A DNA stretch of 64,000 nucleotides. Origin: Hyphomicrobiales bacterium (GTDB lineage Bacteria; Pseudomonadota; Alphaproteobacteria; Rhizobiales; Rhizobiaceae). Made by a program: the position numbers and the translations under genes. The notes beneath the pieces are model-generated. The model was given only the letters and a program-made list of their open reading frames with translations, had not been told where the DNA came from and made no database searches. Positions 53,542 to 61,999 of the stretch are shown here, piece after piece (position 1 is the stretch's first letter; the number at the start of each line of letters is the position of its first letter). The DNA lies in NCBI GenBank assembly GCA_900473205.1, contig UCLB01000025.1, forward strand, positions 1-64,000. The letters are read 5' to 3'.

Positions 53542-54444
53542 TTAAGCATCGACAACGCGCAGAGCCTTCGCAGCCTCCAGCGCTTCCTTCTGAACCGCTT
53601 CCTGCACCTTTTCAAAGGCACGGACTTCGATCTGGCGAACACGTTCACGGCTGATATCGAACTCAGTAGACAGATCTTCCAGAGTCACCGGATCTTCGGA
53701 AAGACGACGGGCTTCGAAGATGCGGCGTTCGCGCTCGTTCAGCACGCCCATGGCCTTGGCCAGCATGCGGCGGCGTGTTTCCAACTCGTCCTGCTCGATC
53801 AGAACAGCTTCCTGGCTTTCGTGATCGTCCACCAGCCAGTCCTGCCACTGTCCTGCTTCGCCTTCTGCCGCCCTGATAGGGGCGTTCAGCGAAGCATCGC
53901 CGTGCAGACGGCGGTTCATGGAGATGACTTCTTCCTCGGACACCTGAAGCTTAATCGCGATCTCGGTCACATGCTCCGGCTTCAGATCGCCGTCATCGAT
54001 AGCCTGAATCTTGCCCTTGAGGCGACGCAGGTTGAAGAAGAGGCGCTTCTGGTTGGCCGTCGTGCCCATCTTAACCAGCGACCAGGAACGCAGGATATAT
54101 TCCTGAATGGATGCCTTGATCCACCACATGGCATAGGTCGCCAAGCGGAAACCGCGCTCGGGGTCAAATTTCTTCACCGCCTGCATCAGGCCCACATTGC
54201 CTTCTGACACCACTTCGCCAATCGGCAAGCCATAACCGCGATACCCCATGGCAATCTTTGCCACGAGACGCAGATGGCTCGTCACCAGCCGATGCGCTGC
54301 ATCGCGGTCACCATGTTCGGCATAACGCTTGCCAAGCATGTATTCTTCCTGCGGCTCCAGCATCGGAAACTTGCGGATTTCATCGAGATATCGATTAAGA
54401 CCGGCTTCACCGGCGGTAATGGAAGGCAAACTATTGCGGGCCAT
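53542..54444 (-). CDS. rpoH: Heat-shock sigma factor RpoH
   Basis: A 300-aa sigma-32: region 2 (AHRLVTSHLRLVAKIAMGYRGYG, then FRLATYAMWWIKASIQEYIL), the RpoH-specific QKRLFFNLRRLK box, and region 4 HTH (LEDLSTEFDISRERVRQIEVRA). Rhizobia often have two rpoH genes; only one is in this window. AAGGGGG precedes the ATG. Confidence 0.97.
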   Translation of the reverse strand: MARNSLPSITAGEAGLNRYLDEIRKFPMLEPQEEYMLGKRYAEHGDRDAAHRLVTSHLRLVAKIAMGYRGYGLPIGEVVSEGNVGLMQAVKKFDPERGFRLATYAMWWIKASIQEYILRSWSLVKMGTTANQKRLFFNLRRLKGKIQAIDDGDLKPEHVTEIAIKLQVSEEEVISMNRRLHGDASLNAPIRAAEGEAGQWQDWLVDDHESQEAVLIEQDELETRRRMLAKAMGVLNERERRIFEARRLSEDPVTLEDLSTEFDISRERVRQIEVRAFEKVQEAVQKEALEAAKALRVVDA

Positions 54445-54500
54445 AAAGCACCCCCTTATCTTTGTTTTAGGCTGGCTCCCCTTTCAGGCAAGCCAAAGTA

Positions 54501-54522
54501 GCGGGTCGAGTTTCGACCCCGC
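54501..54522 (-). promoter_or_regulatory. Hairpin in the rpoH upstream region
   Basis: GGGTCGA / TCGACCC with a 3-nt loop, extended by GC pairs with one bulge, lies about 60-80 bp before the rpoH start. It could be a terminator for the upstream methyltransferase or a leader structure. No T-run follows. Confidence 0.35.
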
Positions 54523-54625
54523 ACGAACCCACGTAACAAATATGTATTGCGCGCACTTGTTTCAAGCGCACGCACTCATTCGCGCGTTCTAAAATAACTC
54601 GGCTATTGGTCGCACGGAAAACCGA

Positions 54626-55408
54626 TCAGCGATAAATTCGTTCCGAAAAATTCGTCAGGCCGGACCGGATCATCAACTCGTAAATCATCCGGCGACCCAT
54701 CGGATTGTGCAGCCGTGTGACCTTGGCACCGAGAAACTCCGTTTCCACATGCTCGAAGGCGAGCAGTTCGGGCGCCTGCGTCACCACCTTCTCATAGAAA
54801 TCGTGATATTCGCGGCGACACACATAGGTCTTGTATTTCGTCATACAGAAAGCGCTGAAATCATCGCCATGCTGCCGCAGAAAATCAGACACGCCGACGG
54901 TGACTTCCGGCCATTGCGGATTGAACGTATCATCAAAAGCAATCACACCGTGGTCAGCCAGAACATCCATGGCCAGTTTGCTGTCGGCCAGAACGTGGTG
55001 CAGCATATGGCCGCCATCAATGCTGAAAAAGCGGACCCTGCCGACCTTCTCCAGCACCTCGTCCGGTGTCAGTTGCGTACTGTCGCCTTTGATCACCAGA
55101 CTTTCATCGACCTTGAGGTTCAGGCGGTTGCCATTATCCAGAAAACGTTCGTACTGACGGCATTCGCCATCGGCATCATCGAGGTCGAACAAATCCACGG
55201 CAAGCACGTCACCGTCATTGCCAACAGCCTTGCGCAGCAGGAAGTAGGAGCGCCCATAGAATACGCCGATCTCGGCAACGCCGCCTTTCAGTGATTTCCG
55301 TTGCTGGGCGTGAAGCAGTGATGTGAACACCAAAGCGTCGGGAGGATCAATATAACCTTCGACTTTTTGCAGGTCATGAAAGATGAATTTACGGTCATTC
55401 ACGTTCAT
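54626..55408 (-). CDS. Class I SAM-dependent methyltransferase-like protein
   Basis: A 260-aa protein with a Rossmann methyltransferase outline: GGVAEIGVFYGRSYFLL (SAM motif I), VLAVDLFDLDD (motif II acidic), and FFSIDGGHMLHHVLADSKLAMDVL (motif IV, as in Methyltransf_24). The end GRRMIYELMIRSGLTNFSERIYR is basic. The substrate is unknown; relatives are often in surface-polysaccharide loci. AGGGAT precedes the ATG. Confidence 0.75.
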   Translation of the reverse strand: MNVNDRKFIFHDLQKVEGYIDPPDALVFTSLLHAQQRKSLKGGVAEIGVFYGRSYFLLRKAVGNDGDVLAVDLFDLDDADGECRQYERFLDNGNRLNLKVDESLVIKGDSTQLTPDEVLEKVGRVRFFSIDGGHMLHHVLADSKLAMDVLADHGVIAFDDTFNPQWPEVTVGVSDFLRQHGDDFSAFCMTKYKTYVCRREYHDFYEKVVTQAPELLAFEHVETEFLGAKVTRLHNPMGRRMIYELMIRSGLTNFSERIYR

Positions 55409-55693
55409 TGTGCTTTATCCCTGTTTTCTGCATCTAAAAGAGCAGATTGAATAAAATTCAATCCAGGATAGTTTTATTTAGACTATTATGCACTCACGCT
55501 ATACTTCTTATTGCACCGCAAAAACTAAGAGTAATTGAAGCAAAAATGAGACAGTGTGACTTTTTGCTTACTATTGAATATTTCTAATAATCTAATTTAC
55601 GAATATTATTTGACACTTACCGGAATTATTTGCAGCGAAAAGCGCTCCGGAAGATGCCTCTCCCAGAGCGCTGTTATCGTGAATTCAGGCATT
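55409..55693. other. AT-rich intergenic region
   Basis: An AT-rich stretch with many short stop-interrupted frames. It probably contains the promoter of the methyltransferase gene (minus strand) on the left. No repeat, terminator or RNA gene is evident. Confidence 0.35.
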
Positions 55694-56716
55694 TTAGGCC
55701 CGCAGCGCCGCCGCCAATTCGGCCATATCGTCAGGCATATCGGTCTCGAATTCCATCACCTCGCCGGTGCGGGGATGTTCGAAGGCCAGCAGATAAGCGT
55801 GCAGAGCCTGACGCGGAAACAGGTTCACCACGTCTCTTGCATGGTCAGGCAGAAGATTGGCCTTGGTGCGGAAGGCCGCGCCATATTCTGGGTCACCAAT
55901 CAGCGGATGGCCGATATGGGCCATGTGCACGCGAATCTGATGCGTGCGGCCAGTTTCAAGACGGCACTCCACCAGTGAGGCAAGGCATGTCGCATCCGGC
56001 TTTTCGTGGAAACGCTCTACAACATCATAATGCGTGATCGCCTCACGCGCGTCGTTGGAATCTTCGTTCTTCACCGCCCGCTTGGTGCGGTCTGCCCCAC
56101 GGCCCAAAGGCGCATCGATGGTGCCGCGCAACGTCTTCGGGCGCCCCCAGACGATGGCCTTATAGGCCCGTTCCAGCGGCCCGGTGCGACCGTGGTCGGC
56201 AAATTGTGCGGCGAGATTGCGGTGGGCATTGTCGTTCTTTGCCACGACCATCACGCCGCTGGTTTCCTTGTCCAGCCGGTGAACGATGCCGGGGCGCTTG
56301 ACGCCGCCAATGCCGGAAAGGCTGTCGCCGCAGTGATGGATCAACGCATTGACCAGCGTACCGGTCCAGTTGCCAGCACCGGGATGCACGACCAGACCAG
56401 CGGGCTTGAGCAGAACGATCAGATCGTCATCCTCATACTCCACCTCCAGCGGAATATCCTCGCCCTTGGGCTCCGGGTCTTCCGGCTCGGGCATGGTGAT
56501 CTCCACGCGGTCGCCCGGATGCACTTTTTTCTTCGGCTCGGTCACGGCCTTTTCGTTGAGAAAAACAGCCCCCTGCTCGATCAGCGCCTTGATGCGACTG
56601 CGCGAAAGATCGCCACCGACTTCAGCCGCCAGCCATGCATCGAGGCGGCCTTCGGCATCTTCCCCGGCAATCAGGACTTTCCTTGCGTCTCCGCCTTGTT
56701 TAAAGGGGTCGTTCAT
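55694..56716 (-). CDS. RluA-family 23S rRNA pseudouridine synthase (RluD-like)
   Basis: A 340-aa protein from ATG 56716. An S4 RNA-binding domain near residues 25-90 (RIKALIEQGAVFLNEKAV) precedes a catalytic domain with the aspartate in GIVHRLDKETSGVMVVAK, and LETGRTHQIRVHMAHIGHPLIGD. The domain layout is that of RluD, which modifies helix 69 of 23S rRNA, but RluC is not excluded. It is divergent from DUF6476, 39 bp away. Confidence 0.9.
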   Translation of the reverse strand: MNDPFKQGGDARKVLIAGEDAEGRLDAWLAAEVGGDLSRSRIKALIEQGAVFLNEKAVTEPKKKVHPGDRVEITMPEPEDPEPKGEDIPLEVEYEDDDLIVLLKPAGLVVHPGAGNWTGTLVNALIHHCGDSLSGIGGVKRPGIVHRLDKETSGVMVVAKNDNAHRNLAAQFADHGRTGPLERAYKAIVWGRPKTLRGTIDAPLGRGADRTKRAVKNEDSNDAREAITHYDVVERFHEKPDATCLASLVECRLETGRTHQIRVHMAHIGHPLIGDPEYGAAFRTKANLLPDHARDVVNLFPRQALHAYLLAFEHPRTGEVMEFETDMPDDMAELAAALRA

Positions 56717-56755
56717 TCTTATTTTCCGATCCATCAGCAATGTCCAGGGAACCCG

Positions 56756-57145
56756 ATGACGCAGATCGAGCAAGACGAACAGGAAGACAAGCCGTTAGAT
56801 CCGGCCATGGAAAAAGTTCGCCGCAAGATGATCCGTTTGCAGATCGTGTCGGGCTCCGTGATGTTTATCAGCCTTATGGCTGTCTTCGGTGCCGTTGTCT
56901 ATAAGGCGGTTGGCCCTTCCAAAACCGCAACCACGGCAACGACGAACAATGCCACGGCGGTTCCGGCAGATGCGCCTGTTACCGCCACCGCCAGCTTGCC
57001 ACAGGGCTTCACCATCGAAAACGTCTCCTTCGCCAATGGCGATATGCTGTTTTACGGACGTTTGGCCAATGGCACGCGCAAGGCGCTGGTCTTCAACGTG
57101 CAGGCAGGCCGCTTCGTGGCAGACATTACCATTGATGCCCGGTGA
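56756..57145 (+). CDS. DUF6476 membrane protein
   Basis: A 129-aa protein starting at ATG 56756 (CAGGGA ahead). A charged cytoplasmic N-terminus (TQIEQDEQEDKPLDPAMEKVRRK) is followed by one helix (about residues 29-50), a Thr/Ala-rich linker and a small C-terminal beta domain (GFTIENVSFANGDMLFYGRL). It fits DUF6476, an uncharacterised alphaproteobacterial family. Its 3' end overlaps the SpoU gene by 11 bp. Confidence 0.75.
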   Translation: MTQIEQDEQEDKPLDPAMEKVRRKMIRLQIVSGSVMFISLMAVFGAVVYKAVGPSKTATTATTNNATAVPADAPVTATASLPQGFTIENVSFANGDMLFYGRLANGTRKALVFNVQAGRFVADITIDAR

Positions 57146-57968
57146 TCTTGCCCTCAGCGTCATCGATGATGCTGACGATCCGCGCATTGCCGCCTTCCGC
57201 GACATCCGCGAACGCGACCTGACCGGCAGGCAGGGCCGCTTCATCGTGGAAGGCACGGTCGTTCTGCGCATGCTGGCGGCAGCGCATAAGGCGGGTCGCG
57301 ATTTCGAGGCGGAAAGCATTCTGATCCTCGAAAACCGCCTGGCGGGCGTGGCGGACATTCTCGAACAGTTTCCGCCCGATGTGCCCGTCTATGTGGCGAA
57401 AGCATCGGTGCTGGATGCCGTCGTCGGCTTCCATTTGCATCGCGGCATTCTGGCATTGGGAAAGCGCAAGACCGAAAGCACCATGGTGGAAACGATCCGC
57501 CGCTTGCCGCAATCCTCTCTGGTGCTGGCAGGTTGCGGCATTTCCAACCACGATAATCTCGGCGCGATGTTCCGCAACGCCGCAGCCTTTTACGCGGATG
57601 CCGTCTTCATGGACGCCACATGCTGCGATCCGCTCTACCGCAAATCCCTGCGCGTCTCGGTCGGCTCGGTTCTGTCCGTGCCCTATCATCGCGGCGGCGG
57701 GGCGGTGGAGATGCTGGAGGCACTGGCAGCCGAAGGCTTCGATATCTGGAGCCTCTCCCCCGCAGGCACCGAGGAAATCCGCCAGATACCGGCATCGAAC
57801 CGCATGGCGCTCGTCATAGGCACCGAGGGCGATGGCCTGCCATCGGATGTGCTGGCACGCTTCCACACCGCCCGCATCGCGCAATCGCCGCAGCTCGATA
57901 GCCTCAATGCCGGCACGGCCTCCGGTCTGGCGCTCTACCAGATGGCAAGCGCCATCGGGCGTGTCTAA
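57135..57968 (+). CDS. TrmH/SpoU-family RNA 2'-O-methyltransferase
   Basis: A 277-aa SPOUT methyltransferase. The N-terminal substrate-binding domain includes GRQGRFIVEGTVVLRML; the trefoil-knot domain shows GISNHDNLGAMFRNAAAF, ALVIGTEGDGLPSDVL and the final SLNAGTASGLALYQM (motifs 1-3). ATG 57135 overlaps the DUF6476 stop, indicating coupling. It probably modifies rRNA or tRNA; the target is unknown. Confidence 0.9.
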   Translation: MPGDLALSVIDDADDPRIAAFRDIRERDLTGRQGRFIVEGTVVLRMLAAAHKAGRDFEAESILILENRLAGVADILEQFPPDVPVYVAKASVLDAVVGFHLHRGILALGKRKTESTMVETIRRLPQSSLVLAGCGISNHDNLGAMFRNAAAFYADAVFMDATCCDPLYRKSLRVSVGSVLSVPYHRGGGAVEMLEALAAEGFDIWSLSPAGTEEIRQIPASNRMALVIGTEGDGLPSDVLARFHTARIAQSPQLDSLNAGTASGLALYQMASAIGRV

Positions 57969-58030
57969 CCGCACAATCGAACTCTTCGCACACCATCCTG
58001 TGGGCATTCTCATATTAGCGCTTTACATAC

Positions 58031-58069
58031 GTTATATCATTACATATCGAGGACGCGTAACATTGTAAC
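58031..58069 (+). promoter_or_regulatory. Tandem Zur-like boxes upstream of aztD
   Basis: GTTATATCATTAC (58031-58043) and GTAACATTGTAAC (58057-58069) are 13-mers spaced 26 bp apart, resembling the GTTAT-N3-ATAAC style of alphaproteobacterial Zur operators. They end 12 bp before the aztD start. Zinc repression of a zinc chaperone is the expected logic. Confidence 0.5.
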
Positions 58070-58081
58070 GCGGAGAATAAG

Positions 58082-59299
58082 ATGCATAGGTCCTTCCTGA
58101 GATATGCAGCGGCAAGCGCAGGGATAGCGCTGTCGTGCCAGGCATTTGCCGAAGAGGAAAAACAAAGCTGGCGCCTCTTTATTGGCGATCACACCGCCCC
58201 GGTCGTGCGTGCGCTCGATCTTGCAGACGGCAAGCAGTTGGGCAAGTTCGATATCACCGGCTATGCCGCCCTGACCGCCAGTGAATCCGGCCAGACCGTC
58301 TATGCCGTTCAGTCGGATGCGGACACGACCCACGTCATCAGGACCGGCATCGCGCTGTCCGACCACGGAGAACACAGCGATATCGAGATCACCGATCCGG
58401 CGCTGCTTCCCCTCAAGATCGAAGGCAAAAAGCCCGGCCATGCCGTGCCGCACGGCGACCATGTGGTGATCTTCTATGATCGTGGCGGCGTGGCGAATAC
58501 CCATTCGGAAGATGCGTTGCTCGAGGGCAGCACTGCCCATAAAAGTCTTGATACCACGGCACCCCATCATGGCGTCGCCCTGCCGATGGGCGATTACATG
58601 CTGGTTTCCGTGCCCAACCTGAAAGCAGAAACCAAAGCCGGTGACCTGCCGCCACGGTTTGGCCTGCGCATCGTGGACAGCAAAGGCGAACAGGTTGGCG
58701 AAGTCGCCACCTGCACTGGCCTGCACGGAGAAGCCAGTTCCGCCAAAATCGCCGCTTTCGGCTGCGAAGAAGGCGTGCTGATTGCCTCACCCGTTTCCGG
58801 CAGGGAGCCGAAACTGACGATGCTGCCCTATGACAAGGAATTCCCGAAGGGCAAGGTCGGCACGCTTCTGGGTGGCAAGGCCATGCAGTTCTTTCTGGGC
58901 AATTACGGCGATGACAGGATCGTGCTGATCGACCCCGATGCCGAAAAGCCCTACCGCCTCATCGACCTGCCGACACGCCGCGTGGATTTTGCGCTGGACC
59001 CGGCCCAAGTCAAAAACGCCTATGTGCTGACCGAAGACGGCAAGCTGCATCTGGTCGATACGCTGAGCGGCGAAATCCGCAAATCCGAAACGGTCACTGA
59101 GCCCTACAGCAAGGATGGCCACTGGCGCGACCCACGCCCGCGCCTTGCTGTTGCTGGCGACGTGATTGCCATCACCGATCCGCGTCATAGTCTGGTGCGG
59201 CTGGTCGATACGCAGAGTTTGAAGGAAGTGCGCACCCTGCCGGTTGAAGGACAGCCCTTCACCATCGTGGCCGTTGGCGGCTCCGGCCTCGTTCACTAG
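58082..59299 (+). CDS. aztD: Periplasmic zinc metallochaperone AztD
   Basis: A 405-aa protein with a signal peptide (cleavage near AFA-EE) and a beta-propeller pattern of repeated strands (LALDL..., TVYAVQSD, YVLTEDGKLHLVDTL). His-rich loops DHGEHSDIE, HGDHVVIF and HKSLDTTAPHHG are candidate zinc sites. AztD passes zinc to the binding protein AztC. The aztABC genes are not adjacent, so it acts alone here or with a ZnuABC system encoded elsewhere. GGAGAA precedes the ATG. Confidence 0.85.
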   Translation: MHRSFLRYAAASAGIALSCQAFAEEEKQSWRLFIGDHTAPVVRALDLADGKQLGKFDITGYAALTASESGQTVYAVQSDADTTHVIRTGIALSDHGEHSDIEITDPALLPLKIEGKKPGHAVPHGDHVVIFYDRGGVANTHSEDALLEGSTAHKSLDTTAPHHGVALPMGDYMLVSVPNLKAETKAGDLPPRFGLRIVDSKGEQVGEVATCTGLHGEASSAKIAAFGCEEGVLIASPVSGREPKLTMLPYDKEFPKGKVGTLLGGKAMQFFLGNYGDDRIVLIDPDAEKPYRLIDLPTRRVDFALDPAQVKNAYVLTEDGKLHLVDTLSGEIRKSETVTEPYSKDGHWRDPRPRLAVAGDVIAITDPRHSLVRLVDTQSLKEVRTLPVEGQPFTIVAVGGSGLVH

Positions 59300-59322
59300 G
59301 ACTTTTGCGAATAGCAAACTCG

Positions 59323-59350
59323 ATGCCCGGCCTCTACGCCGGGCATTTGT
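59323..59350 (+). terminator. Intrinsic terminator of aztD
   Basis: A perfect 9-bp stem, ATGCCCGGC / GCCGGGCAT, with a 6-nt loop and a short T-rich tail (TTGTCATTT). Confidence 0.7.
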
Positions 59351-59454
59351 CATTTATGAATCAAATCTTAATCCAAAGCATTTGCATTAACCTTGTCTCA
59401 AAACCGACCATTAAGATTTACAAATTAGTAATGAGCGGAACGAGAGGTTTCGCG

Positions 59455-60039
59455 ATGCGTGGCGTATTTGTCGTCGTTCTTCTTTTGACCGCCTTGGCAG
59501 GGTGCGCGACGGCTCCGTCGCAGATCACCAATGCCTGTGCGATTTTCGAACAGCGGAACGGCATATTCAACAACTGGAAAAAAGACGCGCAGGCGGCAGA
59601 ACGGGAGTTCGGCGTGCCGGTGCCGGTCATGATGGCAACCATCTACACCGAGTCCAGCTTCCAGCCCTATGCGCGCCCGCCGCGCAACAAACTCTTCGGC
59701 TTCATTCCCTGGGGACGCAAATCCACCGCCTATGGCTATGCCCAGGCGCTGGATGGCACATGGAAGGTCTATCAGCGCGAAACAGGCCGCTGGAACGCCA
59801 GCCGCACCGACTTCACCGACGCGATCCACTTCGTCGGCTGGTATCACGCCAAGAGCAACCGCCAGAACGGCATTGCGCTGAACGATCCCTATAATCTCTA
59901 TCTCGCCTATTACTCCGGCCATGCGGGCTATTCGAACGGCGTCTGGCGCACCAATACCGCCATTCAAAAGGCCGCCCGCCGCTCTGCCAACATGGCCATC
60001 CGCTATGAGAAGCAGTTGCAGGATTGCGGGTATCGGTAA
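59455..60039 (+). CDS. Lipoprotein with lytic transglycosylase (SLT) domain
   Basis: A 194-aa protein from ATG 59455 (AGAGG ahead). The lipobox LLTALAGC gives a lipidated Cys near residue 16. The SLT-like core has the catalytic-type Glu in ATIYTESSFQPYA and GYAQALDGTWKVYQ, followed by FVGWYHAKSN and a YLAYYSGHAGY signature. It should cleave peptidoglycan strands from an outer-membrane position. The frame continues 50 codons upstream without a lipoprotein start. Confidence 0.85.
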   Translation: MRGVFVVVLLLTALAGCATAPSQITNACAIFEQRNGIFNNWKKDAQAAEREFGVPVPVMMATIYTESSFQPYARPPRNKLFGFIPWGRKSTAYGYAQALDGTWKVYQRETGRWNASRTDFTDAIHFVGWYHAKSNRQNGIALNDPYNLYLAYYSGHAGYSNGVWRTNTAIQKAARRSANMAIRYEKQLQDCGYR

Positions 60040-60114
60040 GGGCTTCGTAGCTTACATCAGTCCGGGGGACTTCGCACATGGTCTGCCTGTGGATGGAAGT
60101 CATCTACCTCTCCA

Positions 60115-60201
60115 CGTCATCCTCGGGCTTGACCCGAGGATCTAACCACCTCTCGGTTTTGGCAACGTGATTGGATCCTCGGGACAAGCCCGAGGATGAC
60201 G
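60115..60201. repeat. Inverted pair of 28-bp palindromic repeats
   Basis: 60115-60142 (GTCATCCTCGGGCTTGACCC core) and 60174-60201 are inverted copies differing at one base, separated by 31 bp. Each unit itself folds (CCTCGGG/CCCGAGG). The motif is a common short interspersed repeat in alphaproteobacterial genomes and lies between two convergent genes, where it probably also serves as a terminator. Confidence 0.85.
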
Positions 60202-60234
60202 GCAATGGGCTTGGCCAAAGCTTTCTTGAACACA

Positions 60235-60846
60235 TCAAACATAAGGCGTCAAAAACGCTTTGGCCGCCTCTATCTCGTTCCCACGAATGTCATGCCCGCC
60301 AGCATGCCATTCCATCTCAACCTCCCCGCCCTGCACCCTGAAATAATCCGCCAGAGCATTTGTTAGCGGCACGGGGCAGATCGGGTCGCGCTCCCCCGCC
60401 GTTATCAGCACGCGGCGAGAGGCAGGCGCTGGTGCGGGCTTTGGCTCGAATGGGATCAGCGGGTGCATCAGCACAGCTGCATCGAACAAATCGGGGAATT
60501 CGATCAGGACATTCGCCAGAATATTGGCACCGTTGGAAAAGCCAAGGCCGATGACGAGGCCCGCTTCGTGCTCATCGCGGTTGGCGGTGACGAAGGCGGC
60601 CATCTGTTGGGTGGCGCGATCGAGATCAGTCATGTCGTAGACGCCTTCCGCCGTTCTGCGGAAGAAGCGGGCCGCACCGAATTCCGAGACATCGCCACGC
60701 GGTGAAATGACGGTGGCATTCGGCAATAGCCGCGCGCCGAAATCAAAGAACTGGTTTTCGTCTCCGCCCGTGCCGTGAAAGACGAAAAAGGCAGGCTGGC
60801 CCGGCGCGCCGGCGCGGAGCTTGTGAAGATAACTATCCTTGCTCAT
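60235..60846 (-). CDS. Alpha/beta hydrolase (phospholipase/carboxylesterase type)
   Basis: A 203-aa protein from ATG 60846 (GGAGAG ahead). FVFHGTGGDENQFF (oxyanion region), GLGFSNGANILANVL (nucleophile elbow GFSNG), LITAGERDPICP (acid) and HAGGHDIRGNEI (catalytic His). The family often pairs with VOC ring-cleaving dioxygenases, as here (60 bp apart), suggesting a joint role in quinone or aromatic detoxification. Confidence 0.88.
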   Translation of the reverse strand: MSKDSYLHKLRAGAPGQPAFFVFHGTGGDENQFFDFGARLLPNATVISPRGDVSEFGAARFFRRTAEGVYDMTDLDRATQQMAAFVTANRDEHEAGLVIGLGFSNGANILANVLIEFPDLFDAAVLMHPLIPFEPKPAPAPASRRVLITAGERDPICPVPLTNALADYFRVQGGEVEMEWHAGGHDIRGNEIEAAKAFLTPYV

Positions 60847-60906
60847 GCAACTCTCCTGAGCGACCGGCGGCATTCAAGCCGCGCGGCCGTTCTTTATCTT
60901 TCTGTT

Positions 60907-61839
60907 TCAGTCTTCCAACGGCTCCAGATGCTGCTCCAGCGTGGCGCGCAAATGTTCGTGCTGCGAAGGCAGTCGAAGCGCCTCGCCCAGATGCGCCGTA
61001 TCCTCGTCGCGGTCGAAACCGGGCTCGTTGGTAGCAATTTCAAACAGCACGCCACCGGGTGCACGGAAATAGATCGCCCAGAAGTAATCGCGGTCGATGA
61101 CCGGCGTGACCTGATGGCCCGTGTCCATCAGCGCCTTGCGGACTTCCAACTGCTTCTCGCGATTTTCGACTGCAAAGGCGATGTGGTGAACCGAACCGGC
61201 TCCCAAACGTGCACCTGAAATATTCGGCATGGTCTCGATGTCGATCACATCCGCACCATTGCCACCCGGCATGCCCAGACGCAGCACGCCGTCCTGACGG
61301 TCGACTTCCTGATACCCCATGAACTTCAACAGTTCCGCGGTTGCACCTTCATCTGCAAGACGCAGCGACGCACCCTGAAAACCGCGGATGGCCTGATCTT
61401 CACCGACGCCATTGGCTGTCCACTGCGCGCGTTCGTCGTCCTTGATCTCGACCAGCGCGAAACCATCGCCATCGGGACCGGCAAAATGCAGGCGCTTGTT
61501 GCCGAAAGCCTCATCGGCCTTCAGCCCATCCACATTGGCCTTGGCAAGACGGTCCTGCCAGTAGCCAAGCGAACCCTGCGGAACGGAAAACAGCGTCGTG
61601 CCAACCTCACCCGTACCGGGACGACCGCGTGCGATGTGCGGGAATGGGAAATAGGTCATGACCGAGCCGGGGGTGCCGACTTCATCGCCATAATAGAGGT
61701 GGTAGACGTCAGGCGCATCGAAATTGACGGTCTTCTTGACGCGGCGCAGGCCGAGCGTGTCTGTGAAGAAGTGGTTGTTGCCGCGTGCGCTGGCCGCCAT
61801 GGATGTGACGTGGTGCAAGCCTTTGATCTGATCCAACAT
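60907..61839 (-). CDS. VOC-family ring-cleaving dioxygenase
   Basis: A 310-aa protein with two VOC modules: IKGLHHVTSMAASARGNNHFFTDTLGLRRV in the first half and GSVHHIAFAVENREKQLEV in the second, with GGVLFEIATNEPGF at the end. His and Glu ligands for Fe(II)/Mn are in these segments. It resembles the MhqA/MhqO group that cleaves hydroquinone-type compounds. It is followed by the hydrolase gene on the same strand. Confidence 0.88.
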   Translation of the reverse strand: MLDQIKGLHHVTSMAASARGNNHFFTDTLGLRRVKKTVNFDAPDVYHLYYGDEVGTPGSVMTYFPFPHIARGRPGTGEVGTTLFSVPQGSLGYWQDRLAKANVDGLKADEAFGNKRLHFAGPDGDGFALVEIKDDERAQWTANGVGEDQAIRGFQGASLRLADEGATAELLKFMGYQEVDRQDGVLRLGMPGGNGADVIDIETMPNISGARLGAGSVHHIAFAVENREKQLEVRKALMDTGHQVTPVIDRDYFWAIYFRAPGGVLFEIATNEPGFDRDEDTAHLGEALRLPSQHEHLRATLEQHLEPLED

Positions 61840-61916
61840 TTTAAACCCCTAGAGATTGGCGGGCTCGCGGGAAGCGATGCCCTTCGTTCATGGGCTCAAG
61901 ATGGTGCAGATCACGC

Positions 61917-61935
61917 CGTTCGTATAGACGGAACG
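61917..61935. promoter_or_regulatory. Inverted repeat upstream of the dioxygenase gene
   Basis: CGTTC-N9-GAACG, with a further GAACG nearby, lies about 80-95 bp before the dioxygenase start. It could be an operator for a quinone- or aromatic-responsive regulator; no such regulator is adjacent. Confidence 0.35.
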
Positions 61936-61999
61936 TTCAGAACGGATTGTTCTTAATTTGGAAACGATGAACTGAATTGTTCAGCAAATGACGCGCCAC

